A stretch of DNA of 64,000 nucleotides from Macrostomum hystrix. Taxonomy: Eukaryota > Platyhelminthes > Macrostomidae. Location of the stretch: contig CATNEN010000015.1 of the NCBI GenBank assembly GCA_950097015.1, positions 541,001 through 605,000 on the forward strand, read 5' to 3'. Below the pieces are notes generated by a model that was given only the letters and a program-made list of their open reading frames with translations, made no database searches and was not told the origin of the DNA. Positions within the stretch are counted from its first letter, which is position 1. Each line of letters starts with the position of its first letter. Positions 55,101-64,000 of this stretch are shown here, in pieces. The position numbers and the translations under genes were made by a program.

Positions 55101-55838
55101 GGAATAGTCTCTGGAATTTGGGAATAGTCTCTGGAATTTGGGAATAGTCTCTGGAATTTGGGAATAGTCTCTGGAATTTGGGAATAGTCTCTGGAATTTG
55201 GGAATAGTCTCTGGAATTTGGGAATAGTCTCTGGAATTTGGGAATAGTCTCTGGAATTTGGGAATAGTCTCTGGAATTTGGGAATAGTCTCTGGAATTTG
55301 GGAATAGTCTCTGGAATTTGGGAATAGTCTCTGGAATTTGGGAATAGTCTCTGGAATTTGGGAATAGTCTCTGGAATTTGGGAATAGTCTCTGGAATTTG
55401 GGAATAGTCTCTGGAATTTGGGAATAGTCTCTGGAATTTGGGAATAGTCTCTGGAATTTGGGAATAGTCTCTGGAATTTGGGAATAGTCTCTGGAATTTG
55501 GGAGTGATGCCTTCAATTTCATAAAATATCGAAAGTTTCATACTCACAGCTGACTGCAAATGCATTAGCCAGTTGCAGTGCTTTTCATCAGTGAGTTCAA
55601 AGAACTTCACCCCAGCTGGTGTGACCAATGGCAAAGGGCATTGTCCATTGTTACTGACAGCCCACAGGTCAGTTAGCGGAGCCACTAGCGGTCCCAGAAC
55701 AGCTCCAGCAGACACTGGCTCCTGAGCAAAGACGCCAAGACAGGCCGGGCGAATGCCAGACAGTGAGAGCCGGAACTGCAGCCGGGGAAGGGTCATGGCA
55801 GCCAAGGAGTTTGCCCCGGCCGTGCCTGCGGGCTTCAT
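48735..55838 (-). CDS. PRDM-family zinc-finger regulator (PRDM10-like), 6 exons
   Basis: Model: 55838-55548, 54521-54231, 54148-53639, 52803-52580, 52508-51899, 49574-48735; 921 residues, all phases agree, in-frame stop just before the ATG. Exons 1-2 form a PR/SET domain (LGVFAQEPVSAGAVLGPLVA, HCNWLMHLQSA, NLLAYQNGASLYFRCIRPVA, GEELSYAFNRW). Exons 3-6 carry about ten C2H2 fingers, four of them completed across exon junctions (for example CPVCCAVFE joined to GGIRDLSRHINSAH), which validates the model. The C-terminus has two glutamine runs and an alanine run. PR domain, about ten fingers and a Q-rich tail suggest PRDM10, a nuclear DNA-binding regulator, but PRDM15 or another member is possible. 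The acceptor of exon 3 (TTCAAAG|GC) is the least certain junction. Three introns hold different minisatellites. Confidence 0.82.
49623..51425. repeat. 20-bp minisatellite in PRDM10-like intron 5, with 872-bp higher-order unit
   Basis: About 90 units GATCTGGAGTGAGAACAGGG with TAGAG/CGAG and ACATCG/ACACGG variants. The marker GAACGTAGGATCTCGAG occurs at 49686 and again 872 bases on, and the variant order between copies is nearly the same. On the gene's strand each unit has GTTCTCACTCCAG, a 3' splice-site-like motif. Confidence 0.97.
52848..52905 (-). mobile_element. SINE family A 3' end fused to a minisatellite
   Basis: Reverse complement shows AGCTGGGCTAATTGAGTGTG and GGTGTGGCGTCCCCCCAGTC, matching 27613-27665 at about nine in ten positions. 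Homology to the SINE stops at CAGCTAATGCTGGTA, exactly where the 13-bp array begins. Confidence 0.8.
52900..53520. repeat. 13-bp minisatellite (GCTAATGCTGGTA) in PRDM10-like intron 3
   Basis: About 47 units with a few variants (GCTTATGCTGGTA, GCTAATGCCGGAA, GGTTGCTGGTA) that recur in blocks. The unit equals the SINE sequence adjoining its left end. Confidence 0.97.
54590..55505. repeat. 20-bp minisatellite in PRDM10-like intron 1
   Basis: From about 55025 to 55500 the unit CTGGAATTTGGGAATAGTCT repeats about 23 times without a difference. From 54590 to 55025 the same unit is increasingly degenerate. Gene-sense reading gives CTATTCCCAAATTCCAG, splice-acceptor-like. Confidence 0.97.
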
Positions 55839-55989
55839 GGCTCAGGCTGCGGGTTGCAATGTGTTTAGGATGTGATAAATAAATATAGGTCTAATTCTAT
55901 CAGTATTTTAATTGGGTAACTTTAGTGCAAATGTTTTTAGTGACTCCTTATTAAAAACAGTTACAGAATATAAATTTTATCATTGTAAA

Positions 55990-56215
55990 ACGTAAAATGG
56001 TTTGTAGTCTAGAGGCAAAAGCATCAGAATTTTTACTTGAAGGTCAGGGGTTCGGTTCCCAACTCCACTGTACAACTGTAACAATAAGTCCTTAATGGAC
56101 TTATGGACTACACAAAGCTGTGTTACACCAGTTCACTTAAATCTGTTAAATTGGTACTAACATCAGCTGGCTTAATCAGGGTAGGTGTGGCATACCCACA
56201 GTCCATGGACTGAGA
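55990..56215 (+). mobile_element. tRNA-derived SINE, family A
   Basis: B-box-like GGTTCGGTTCC (56050), then CACCAGTTCACTTAAATCTG, ACATCAGCTGGCTTAATCAG, GGTGTGGCATACCCACAGTC and CCATGGACTGA, in the same order as the copy at 27455-27670 but more diverged. Confidence 0.7.
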
Positions 56216-57719
56216 AGTCATTTGCAGCCTTCAGATTTCTGCGCAATAGCTGCTGCTGTGCTGTCTGCTGCACACCAGACCCAATTTGGACAGGTGTAAT
56301 CAATTTATTTGCTATTGAAAATCAGTATCAATATCTATGAATATCAAATACCAAAAAGAAAGCTATATATACTGAGTTTGATTTCTCCATCACAATTAAC
56401 TACTATAATTTAACTTGAGTACTTATAATAGTATAAGGCATTGGGATATAATTTGAGCCTGCTTTGACTCCCTGAATGTATCTTGGATTACAATGGATCT
56501 TTTTGTGGACTAATAAGTGTTAGCTAGGTTTTGTTAACAGCACAGTTAATGTAATTTTCCACTTTTCTAAAGTCAAAGTCGAGGCTTGTCAAATGTCAAT
56601 TGAAACTTATATTTCAACTGCACTGATGACCAGAGCATCTCATACATGGGGAAGACCAAAAGACACACCAGAGCCAGGTAGTACTGGCTCAAACCAGTAT
56701 GCATTGAAAATGTTTAAAAATTATTGACAAATGCAAATTACACTCATATCTGACTAAGAATTAAGATCTTAGAAGCCTTGTAGCTACATCAAAACTCAGT
56801 CACATAGCCTTAATAATATGCAACTGCAATCATTGTGGTACAAAAAATGTTCTCAGAGTTTTCTATGAGTTTGAGAACACTAACAAATTTTAACCTCTGT
56901 GCTCAATCATACTTAAAGAGCTATGGACTATCAACCTCTAAATATTTTAATATATGAAATATTTACTCATTGGATACATCCATGTTTGTTATACTTCAAT
57001 TCTAAACAATGTACCTGATGATTCAACTGAAAGTGTAAAATATAGAGGGGTTTAAAAATATTTACTAAGTGCTATTATTTGTTTTACTCTTAATTGTAGT
57101 AGTGTTAAATATTATTGCTTACAAGTAAAATTTTATTTATGCCTAATTTCCTACGAACTTGAAATCATACTATAAAATTGAAATAGTTTTGTTTGAATAA
57201 TGTTTTTTGTTATAATAATGTCTGTCCTAACCAACAATACATATACGAGAATTTTAGTCAAGGGAAACCAACTGGCATTCCTACAGTTGGAAATAAGCTA
57301 GCTAAGCAAATAAAGAGTGCCTGTGTTACTTATTTAGCAGAAAGACTACAAGCTGAGAACTGTGTGCTGTATGAGAAATAATTCACATTAAATTGGAAAT
57401 CAAGGTTAGATCAAAATAACTCATAACCCAGAAAGGGAGTCTATGCTAAAAACTGATAAGGGAAATTGTGTATAACGAGTAATTCCAAATAAAAAGGGTT
57501 TGTGTCTGATTGAACACCTTCTGATCCACTAGTAGCCCTATAGTGGGACTGGAAATAAAGAGACTGTGTCAAGAAAGCCTAACCAGTGCAAATAAAAAAA
57601 TATATATTTAAAATTCTGCTTTATTCATGTTAAATAGTGTCTTGCTGCTTGGACAATTTCATGCTACCACAATAATATAAAAATAATCAATAATAGTAGG
57701 AAGGCTGCGGGCAATGGAA
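56216..57719. other. AT-rich intergenic region
   Basis: No array, SINE or convincing exon. A 62-codon ORF at 57193-57381 has no recognisable domain. Confidence 0.4.
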
Positions 57720-58015
57720 CATCATTTAGTCACACTAGACCCGCAGCCAGCAAGGAGGCAATTCTGCCCATTTTGCTGACTCCTGAGCACACACGAACAC
57801 ATAATGTACATAGGCATATGCTCACACAGGTGTGTACATCTGCCTTGACTTTCTCATTGTCAGGCAGTGTAAAATTCACTGCCTTGGAGGTTGGCCCTCA
57901 AGGGCTTAAATTGCATGACAAGCCAAGCAAATAAATGTGGCCTTGCTGTAGAATCAAACTTAGTACCATGGTGCAAGAGGCAAACGCGATAACCGCTCTG
58001 CCACTGACCCCCTTC
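57720..58015 (-). mobile_element. tRNA-derived SINE, family B
   Basis: On the minus strand the head has a good A box (TGGCAGAGCGGTTATCGCG, near 58000) and a B-box-like AGTTTGATTCTA, then a body with GGCCCTCAAGGGC's complement and CACACCTGTGTGAGC-type sequence. Two shorter copies exist (14860, 26165). The tRNA-like part cannot form a full cloverleaf by eye. Confidence 0.7.
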
Positions 58016-59467
58016 ATGCTACCATAGGAGTAAAATTGAATCTTAATAAAAATAAATGTTTTACAGCATTATTTTGAAAAATTATTTGTTTAACTGTTTT
58101 TCTGAAAAGTTTCATTTTAATTTGATGCAAAAACATTGCAAAATCATTTTGAAACAATAGGAAACAGTGAAACAATCAGAAACAATGATATTATGAGCAT
58201 CAAATGTTGTGCCAAATTCTGCAGGATTCTGTCAAGATTTAGCAGGTGCTGCAGGGGTAATGATAAGAGAGTCTGGATCATACATGCTCAACACCTGGCT
58301 GACCCGACCGAACCGGCCGGGTGAAACGAGGCCCAAGCAAGGTAAGTCCCAAACACCAATTGACCAAGCGCAAAAAAATCAAAGGGGGACCAAGGGACAA
58401 AAAGGAAGGCGTGAAGAAAAGGAAAAAGGGGAGAGAAAAAGAGAGCAAATGGGAGCAAACTAAGTCGTAAATAGAGCAACAAAATGAACTAAGTCGCAAA
58501 TGAGAGCAAAAACTAAGTCGCATGGCTGGCTAAGATTTGGGAAGTTGCACATATATGGTCTGGATCCACAATAAATGAAGTGCTGCCACATGGCCTTCTG
58601 GCATGGTGTCATTAGACTTTAAGTGTGTGTTAGGTAACTCCCCCTGGACTAAACATTTGCTACAGACAAGTTTCCCAAACCACAGAAGCAGCCCCAGTAC
58701 TTCAATTCAAGGGCAAAAAAGCAACCTTAACAATGGAAATTCTAAGTTGATTCTAAAATATAATGTGTTTTTGCTTTTGTCTACAATTTAGATTCAAAAT
58801 ATTTAAACAGGATAACTATAATAATAATAATAACGGACGCTGCGGAGGTTAGAAAACTGCAGCGAACACACGCTGCCGAAAAACGCGGGAGTCAGCCCTG
58901 GCAGCAGCCTGAGGGGAGAAGCCAAGACTCTGCAAGTCAGTTAAAAGGCAATCAAGTCATGAAGACAAAACAAAGTCAAAATCAATATATTATGTGACAA
59001 CAAAACACACAGTGTACCTGGGAAACTAAGATTTTCCAAGAAACAAACGTTTAAATTTTTTAACATTGCGTCATAACAATTAGGATGCTTAGTAAAAAAA
59101 GAAATAGCATATGTACGTTGCTTTTGTACTTTTGTTAGTTAGAGGCATAGAAAAGCAAAATCTTTTGTAAAACTAAGAGTTGGTTACAATCATGCGCTCT
59201 TATAGGCTGGTTAAATTTTTTATTCGCAGGTATTAACTTCAAAAATATCCGAGGCGAAAAATCAGAAATGATATATATATTCCTTACTGTTTCTTTAAGA
59301 AATTCGTAAAAAAATACTTACACAATCCTTACACACAAAAATTTTTTATTTAAGGGATCTGTAAGATACAGGCTTTTATCTAACAGTTTGAAAATACTGA
59401 TAGTAATTGCTAGTTTGTCCTATTTAAAAAGTCGCTATCTAAAGACTCTTAAATATACAAAAAGGCA
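58016..59467. other. 5' flank of RMND5
   Basis: A possible noncoding first exon ends at AGCAAG|GTAAGT (about 58340) after a GC-rich stretch, but this is only a splice-consensus match. At 58818-58940 an ATA run followed by GC-rich sequence may be the 3' end of a retroelement on the minus strand. Confidence 0.3.
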
Positions 59468-62400
59468 ATGGCACAACAATCTCTTGATGCCTTGTATTCA
59501 GACTTTGACAAGCTTCATGAAGAATTTTCAACCTACAAATCTAGTCTGGACAATGATTTAAACCTATTGCTTGAAGAATGTCAGACATTTGTGGCAAAAT
59601 CTTCAGAAAAAGATGGTAAGCTCATTTTTTGTTGGGTAGCCTATGTTGAACAAAATTTTAAGTTTTTTGTTTTTTTAATTTAAATGTACTAATGTTAATT
59701 TTAGTTTAAAGGCCTATTTTAGAGTAAAGAAGGCTGTGCTTGTTTTGTTCGATGCAAATTGTGCCACCTTTATCCACATGGATTCATGCCTTCATTTTCA
59801 TGCTTTTATTTTTTGTTTCAAATTTTACTTATAGAATATGGAAACAAAATGCATTATATTTTGATTATTTGTATTAATACTGTTGCTATGCTCTATGATG
59901 GGTAAGAATAAAAAAAGATACTAAAGGATATTATTAACTAAAAGTCTCTAAAATATTAGTACCAGTTATTAAAATTAGTACAAGGAATTTCTATAATGAC
60001 CATGTTGATTTTCTAACATTTTCATATGAGTCCTTAACAAGCAATTGTACTGCTAGCAATATACAGTTAAGCCTAGGGTTCTTAATTTTTGGATATATCA
60101 TTTAATAGGCTGTTCATTATCTGTTATTTATAGCAATGTGCATGCATAATTGTAACTTGCATAAATGTGAACTGTTTATGACCTAAGTTGTTTTGCCACA
60201 CTAAAGATTTGCCTGAACTATGTTGCTAGATAGACTAGAAACCACTAAACAGTTAATAGTATAATGTATATATATAATAATGCCAATCCATTTATTTTGT
60301 CTATTTAATATAGAATTGTCTTTTTAGGGCATATCTTGTTAATTAACGTTGATTTTATACCTAACTACCCGTCTCAGAGTCTAGTGGTGATGGCAGTTTG
60401 GAGCCAGAGACCAAGATCAAGCTGCTGCAGCTGCAGCAGAGGCTTAAGAAGCGCCTGTCAGATGCCAGCAAGCGACACAGAGAGCTACACGCACCACTCT
60501 CCAAGATGGGCAAGCTTATTGATAAGTCCTTTGTCACTGAGCTGCCTGCCTCACTGGCCTCCACCCAGCTTGAGTCTGATGCTGAGAAGCTTCAGGTCTG
60601 GCTTTTGACATTATTGACATTTGATTCTCTAACGAAAATCGAGTGAAATCAATTCTTCGATCAATCCCCAAAGAATCGAAGGGTGTCAGGGCCAGTTGCC
60701 TAAAGAATCAAAGGGTGTCAGGGCCAGTTGCCTAAAGAATCTAAGGGTGTCAGGGCCAGTTGCCTAAAGAATCAAAGGGTGTCAGGGCCAGTTCCCAGAA
60801 TAATCAAAGGGTGTCAGGACCAGTTCCCAGAATAATCAAAGGGTGTCAGGACCAGTTCCCAGAATAATCAAAGGGTGTCAGGACCAGTTCCCAGAATAAT
60901 CAAAGGGTGTCAGGGCCAGTTGCCTAAAGAATCAAAGGGTGTCAGGGCCAGTTGCCTGAATAATCAAAAGGTGTCAGGGCCAGTTGCCTGAAGAATCAAA
61001 GGGTGTCAGGGCCAGTTGCCTAAAGAATCAGAGGGTGTCAGGGCCAGTTGCCTAAAGAATCAAAGGGTGTCAGGGCCAGTTGCCTAAAGAATCAAAGGGT
61101 GTCAGGGCCAGTTGCCTAAAGAATCAAAGGGTGTCAGGGCCAGTTGCCTAAAGAATCAAAGGGTGTCAGGGCCAGTTGCCTAAAGAATCAAAGGGTGTCA
61201 GGGCCAGTTGCCTGAATAATCAAAGGGTGTCAGGACCAGTTCCCTGAATAATCAAATTTGCACAATGTGCTCAATCTCAGCTCTCGTATCCATGCTCGCA
61301 GATCCTGAACACAGCCATCTGTGAGCACCTGATTCGCGAGGGCTCCATGGAGGTGGCCCAGGAGCTGATTCGCGAGGCCGGCCTGGCTTACGAGGACTCG
61401 CACCTGCCCGCCTACGCGGCGCTGAACCGCGTGGTGGAGGCCCTGGCCAAGCGGCAGCTGGAGCCAGCCCTGCAGTGGCTGCGAGACAACCGCGCCTCTC
61501 TCAGCAGCGAGGAGACCAGCCGCTACCTTGAGTTCCTCATCAGGCGGCTGCAGCTGGTGCAGCTTGTGACGCGCGAGGACGCCAAGCCGGAGGCCATTCT
61601 CCAGCAGGCGCGACTGCTGGCCGACTTTTCACCCGCCTGCGACGCCGACATTCGCCGACTGATGGGCTCGTTGGCCTTCGTGCGGCGCAGCCTGCACAGC
61701 TCGCCATACAAGGTTGGAGATGACATGGAATATTGGAATTCCGGGTGATGACATGGCAGTCTAACTGGGAGTTTATGGGGCTAATTGTGAGTTTGTGAGG
61801 CTAATCGAGAGTTTTCGAGGCTAATTGCGAGTTGGTGGGGCTAATTAGGAGTTTGTGAAGCTAATTGGGAGTTTTTGAGGCTAATTGGGAGTTTGCGAGG
61901 TTAATTGGGAGTTTGTGAGGCTTATTGGGAGTTTTACGGCTAATTGGAAGTTTTTTAGGCTAATTGGGAGTTTAAAGGCTAATTTGGAGTTTGTGAGGCT
62001 TATTGGGAGTTTTTGAGACTACTCGGGAGTTTTTGAGACTACTCGGGAGTTTTTGAGACTACTTGGGAGCTTTTGAGACTACTTGGGAGCTTTTGAGACT
62101 ACTTGGGAGCTTTTGAGACTAATTGGGAGTTTATAAGGCTAATTGCGAGTTTGTGGGGCCAATTAGGAGTTTTTGGGGTTATTTGGAGTTTGTGGGGCTT
62201 GCTTCAAGAGATATTCTTTAGAATTGGAATTGGTATTGGTAACTGGCAGTAGAGTGCGACATTTTCATATCACCGATGGCGCGCACTTCAACTGATGCTC
62301 AAATAGATGAATTATCAGAGCCTCACAAGGCCGCTAACGTCGAAAATACACATTTCACGGCGAAAATATTTGCTGCTTTCCAAGCCGAAATCGAAATGAT

Positions 62401-64000
62401 CGTGTAGTACTCGTATAATTGGCAGTAACCCTGCATTTGGTTAGGCATTTGTCATCATTCTTGTGAAGTATGAGGATATTTGTGAAGCAGTCTCAGTCAA
62501 TTCATTTGCTATGCAATTCCCGTGGCTTTGCAGGACCTGTTCGAGTCCCGCCTGTACCACGAGCTGTCCCAGCTGCTGGTCTCCGAGGCCAACAAAATGC
62601 TCGGCTTTGCCAAGGACCTGCCGCTCTTCGTGGCCATCAACGCCGGCTGCGCCGCCCTGCCACCTCTGTTGAACATCCAGACGGTCATGAGCCAGCGAAA
62701 ACTTGGCGCCGCCATTACCGGCGAACTGCCAATCGACATCGAACTCGGCGACCACCTGCGGTTTCACAGCGTGTTCGCCTGCCCCATCCTGCGGGCGCAG
62801 ACCTCTGATGCCAACCCGCCTGTGCGTCTGGTCTGCGGCCACGCCATCTCCAGGGACGCCGTTGCTAAGCTGGCCAATGCCTCATCAAAGTAAGCGCTTT
62901 CCTGGTTTGAATGGCTTATTGGGATTTTGAATGATGTGCAGGGATTTTAAATGGTCAATAGGGAGTTTGAATGTGTGTAGGGAGTTTAAATGGTTAGTAG
63001 GGATTTTGAATGGTTAATAGGGATTTTGAATGGTTTGTAGGGATTTTGAATGATTTGTAGGGAATTTGAATGATTTGTAGGGATTTTTAATGATTTGTAG
63101 GGATTTTTAATGATTTGTAGGGAATTTGAATGATTTGTAGGGATTTTTAATGATTTGTAGGGATTTTTTATGATTTGTAGGGATTTTTAATGATTTGTAG
63201 GGAATTTGAATGATTTGTAGGGATTTTTAATGATTTGTAGGGATTTTTTATGATTTGTAGGGATTTTTAATGATTTGTAGGGAATTTGAATGATTTGTAG
63301 GGATTTTTAATGATTTGTAGGGATTTTTAATGATTTGTAGGGATTTTTAATGATTTGTAGGGATTTTTTATGATTTGTAGGGATTTTTAATGATTTGTAG
63401 GGATTTTTAATGATTTGTAGGGAATTTGAATGATTTGTAGGGATTTTTAATGATTTGTAGGGATTTTTAATGATTTGTAGGGAATTTGAATGATTTGTAG
63501 GGATTTTTAATGATTTGTAGGGAATTTGAATGATTTGTAGGGATTTTTAATGATTTGTAGGGAATTTGAATGATTTGTAGGGATTTTTAATGATTTGTAG
63601 GGATTTTTAATGATTTGTAGGGATTTTTAATGATTTGTAGGGATTTTTAATGATTTGTAGGGATTTTTAATGATTTGTAGGGATTTTTAATGATTTGTAG
63701 GGATTTTTAATGATTTGTAGGGACTTTGAATTGTTTGATGGGATAATGAACGATTAAATAGGATTTCGAATGCTTAGATGGGATTATGAATGGGATTATA
63801 TAAAGGCATTAGAGTAGTTGAAATATAATTTTGAATGCTTAGCTGGTTTTTTATGGCCTAATGGAATTTGCTGTATGTGTGACCCAAGAGAAAAGGTGCA
63901 GTCATTAAACGTGAATGGTAAGCGTTAATTTTGCCGCTCCAACCGCAGGTTCAAATGCCCGTACTGCCCGATGGAGATGGAGACTTCCCAGGTTCAGGAT
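59468..64000 (+). CDS. RMND5: RMND5 (GID2) E3 ubiquitin ligase subunit, 5 exons, 3' end beyond window
   Basis: Exons 59468-59615, 60378-60595, 61302-61712, 62534-62889, 63949-64000+; 395 residues so far against 391 in human RMND5A, so only the last few are missing. An in-frame stop lies 12 bases before the ATG. RMND5 is a catalytic RING-type subunit of the CTLH/GID ubiquitin ligase (cytoplasm and nucleus). The protein starts with a coiled-coil-like region; a LisH-like helix pair follows (ICEHLIREGSMEVAQELIRE, about 127-149), then the CTLH/CRA region (LNRVVEALAKRQLEPALQWL; LMGSLAFVRR). The C-terminal degenerate RING shows FACPILRAQTSDANPPVRLV, CGHAISRDAV and KFKCPYCPMEME. Three of the four introns are dominated by different minisatellites. 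Confidence 0.93.
60660..61257. repeat. 32-bp minisatellite in RMND5 intron 2
   Basis: About 18 units with AATCAAAGGGTGTCAGGGCC and AGTTGCCTAAAG; a subset has TTCCCAGAAT in place of TTGCCTAAAG, in a block at 60790-60905. Confidence 0.96.
61750..62200. repeat. about 20-bp degenerate minisatellite in RMND5 intron 3
   Basis: Units of the form GGCTAATTGGGAGTTTGTGA, more diverged than other arrays, with a sub-block ACTACTTGGGAGCTTTTGAG at 62015-62110. Confidence 0.92.
62930..63725. repeat. 20-bp minisatellite in RMND5 intron 4
   Basis: About 39 units ATGATTTGTAGGGATTTTTA with a GGAATTTGA variant every one to three units. Contains TTTGTAG|GG in gene sense. Confidence 0.97.

Noticed and set aside
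54791-55522. Minus-strand ORF of repeated FQRLFPNSRDYSQIPETIPK
   Set aside because: Read-through of the PR-domain exon past its GCT|GTGAGT donor into the 20-bp array.

Overview
The window is animal nuclear DNA. It has multi-exon genes with GT-AG introns, C2H2/PR-domain and PAN/CUB/LDLa/fibrinogen-type domains, tRNA-derived SINEs and an RNase H-bearing LINE. Exons are GC-rich, and much of the intergenic DNA is AT-rich. The gene set (VWDE-like, PAN-fibrinogen, ankyrin-Mab-21, CPQ, CUB-LDLa, PHYHD1-like, PRDM10-like, RMND5) suits a bilaterian invertebrate, perhaps a lophotrochozoan or free-living flatworm. I cannot name a species from sequence alone.

Layout. 1-190: SINE. 1002-5702 (-): VWDE-like surface protein. 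6599-8477 (-): PAN-fibrinogen lectin. 10002-13955 (-): protein of about 1023 aa joining ankyrin repeats to a Mab-21/cGAS-like nucleotidyltransferase. 14-18.7 kb: AT-rich desert. 18695-26140 (+): carboxypeptidase Q (M28), whose fourth intron holds a 3.7-kb LINE sitting inside a minisatellite. 26.1-31.3 kb: SINEs and two large arrays. 31323-32486 (+): CUB-LDLa membrane protein (5' end not found). 33618-34640 (-): secreted LamG-like protein, followed by fragments of related PAN/LamG genes at 36.8-37.7 and 40.0-40.5 kb, a stray toxin-like domain ORF, and a LINE relic. 40.58-44.1 kb: giant 18-bp array. 44916-46489 (-): PHYHD1-like dioxygenase. 48735-55838 (-): PRDM10-like zinc-finger regulator. 59468 to the end (+): RMND5, the GID/CTLH E3 subunit, cut a few residues short by the window edge.

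The outstanding property is the minisatellites. At least 19 arrays with units of 11-56 bp fill about a quarter of the window, and most large introns carry a private one. Read in the gene's sense direction, many units contain splice-site-like sequence. One array contains the 3' splice site that the gene model uses. Another starts exactly at a GTGAGT donor and repeats it roughly 190 times. A third begins inside a SINE tail and its unit is copied from that SINE. Together these suggest that new arrays arise by amplification of splice junctions or transposon ends.

Exon models were built by hand by matching splice phases. For VWDE-like, PAN-fibrinogen, ANK-Mab21, CPQ, PHYHD1-like and PRDM10-like genes the joined exons give an exact whole number of codons ending in a stop. 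No transcript evidence was available.
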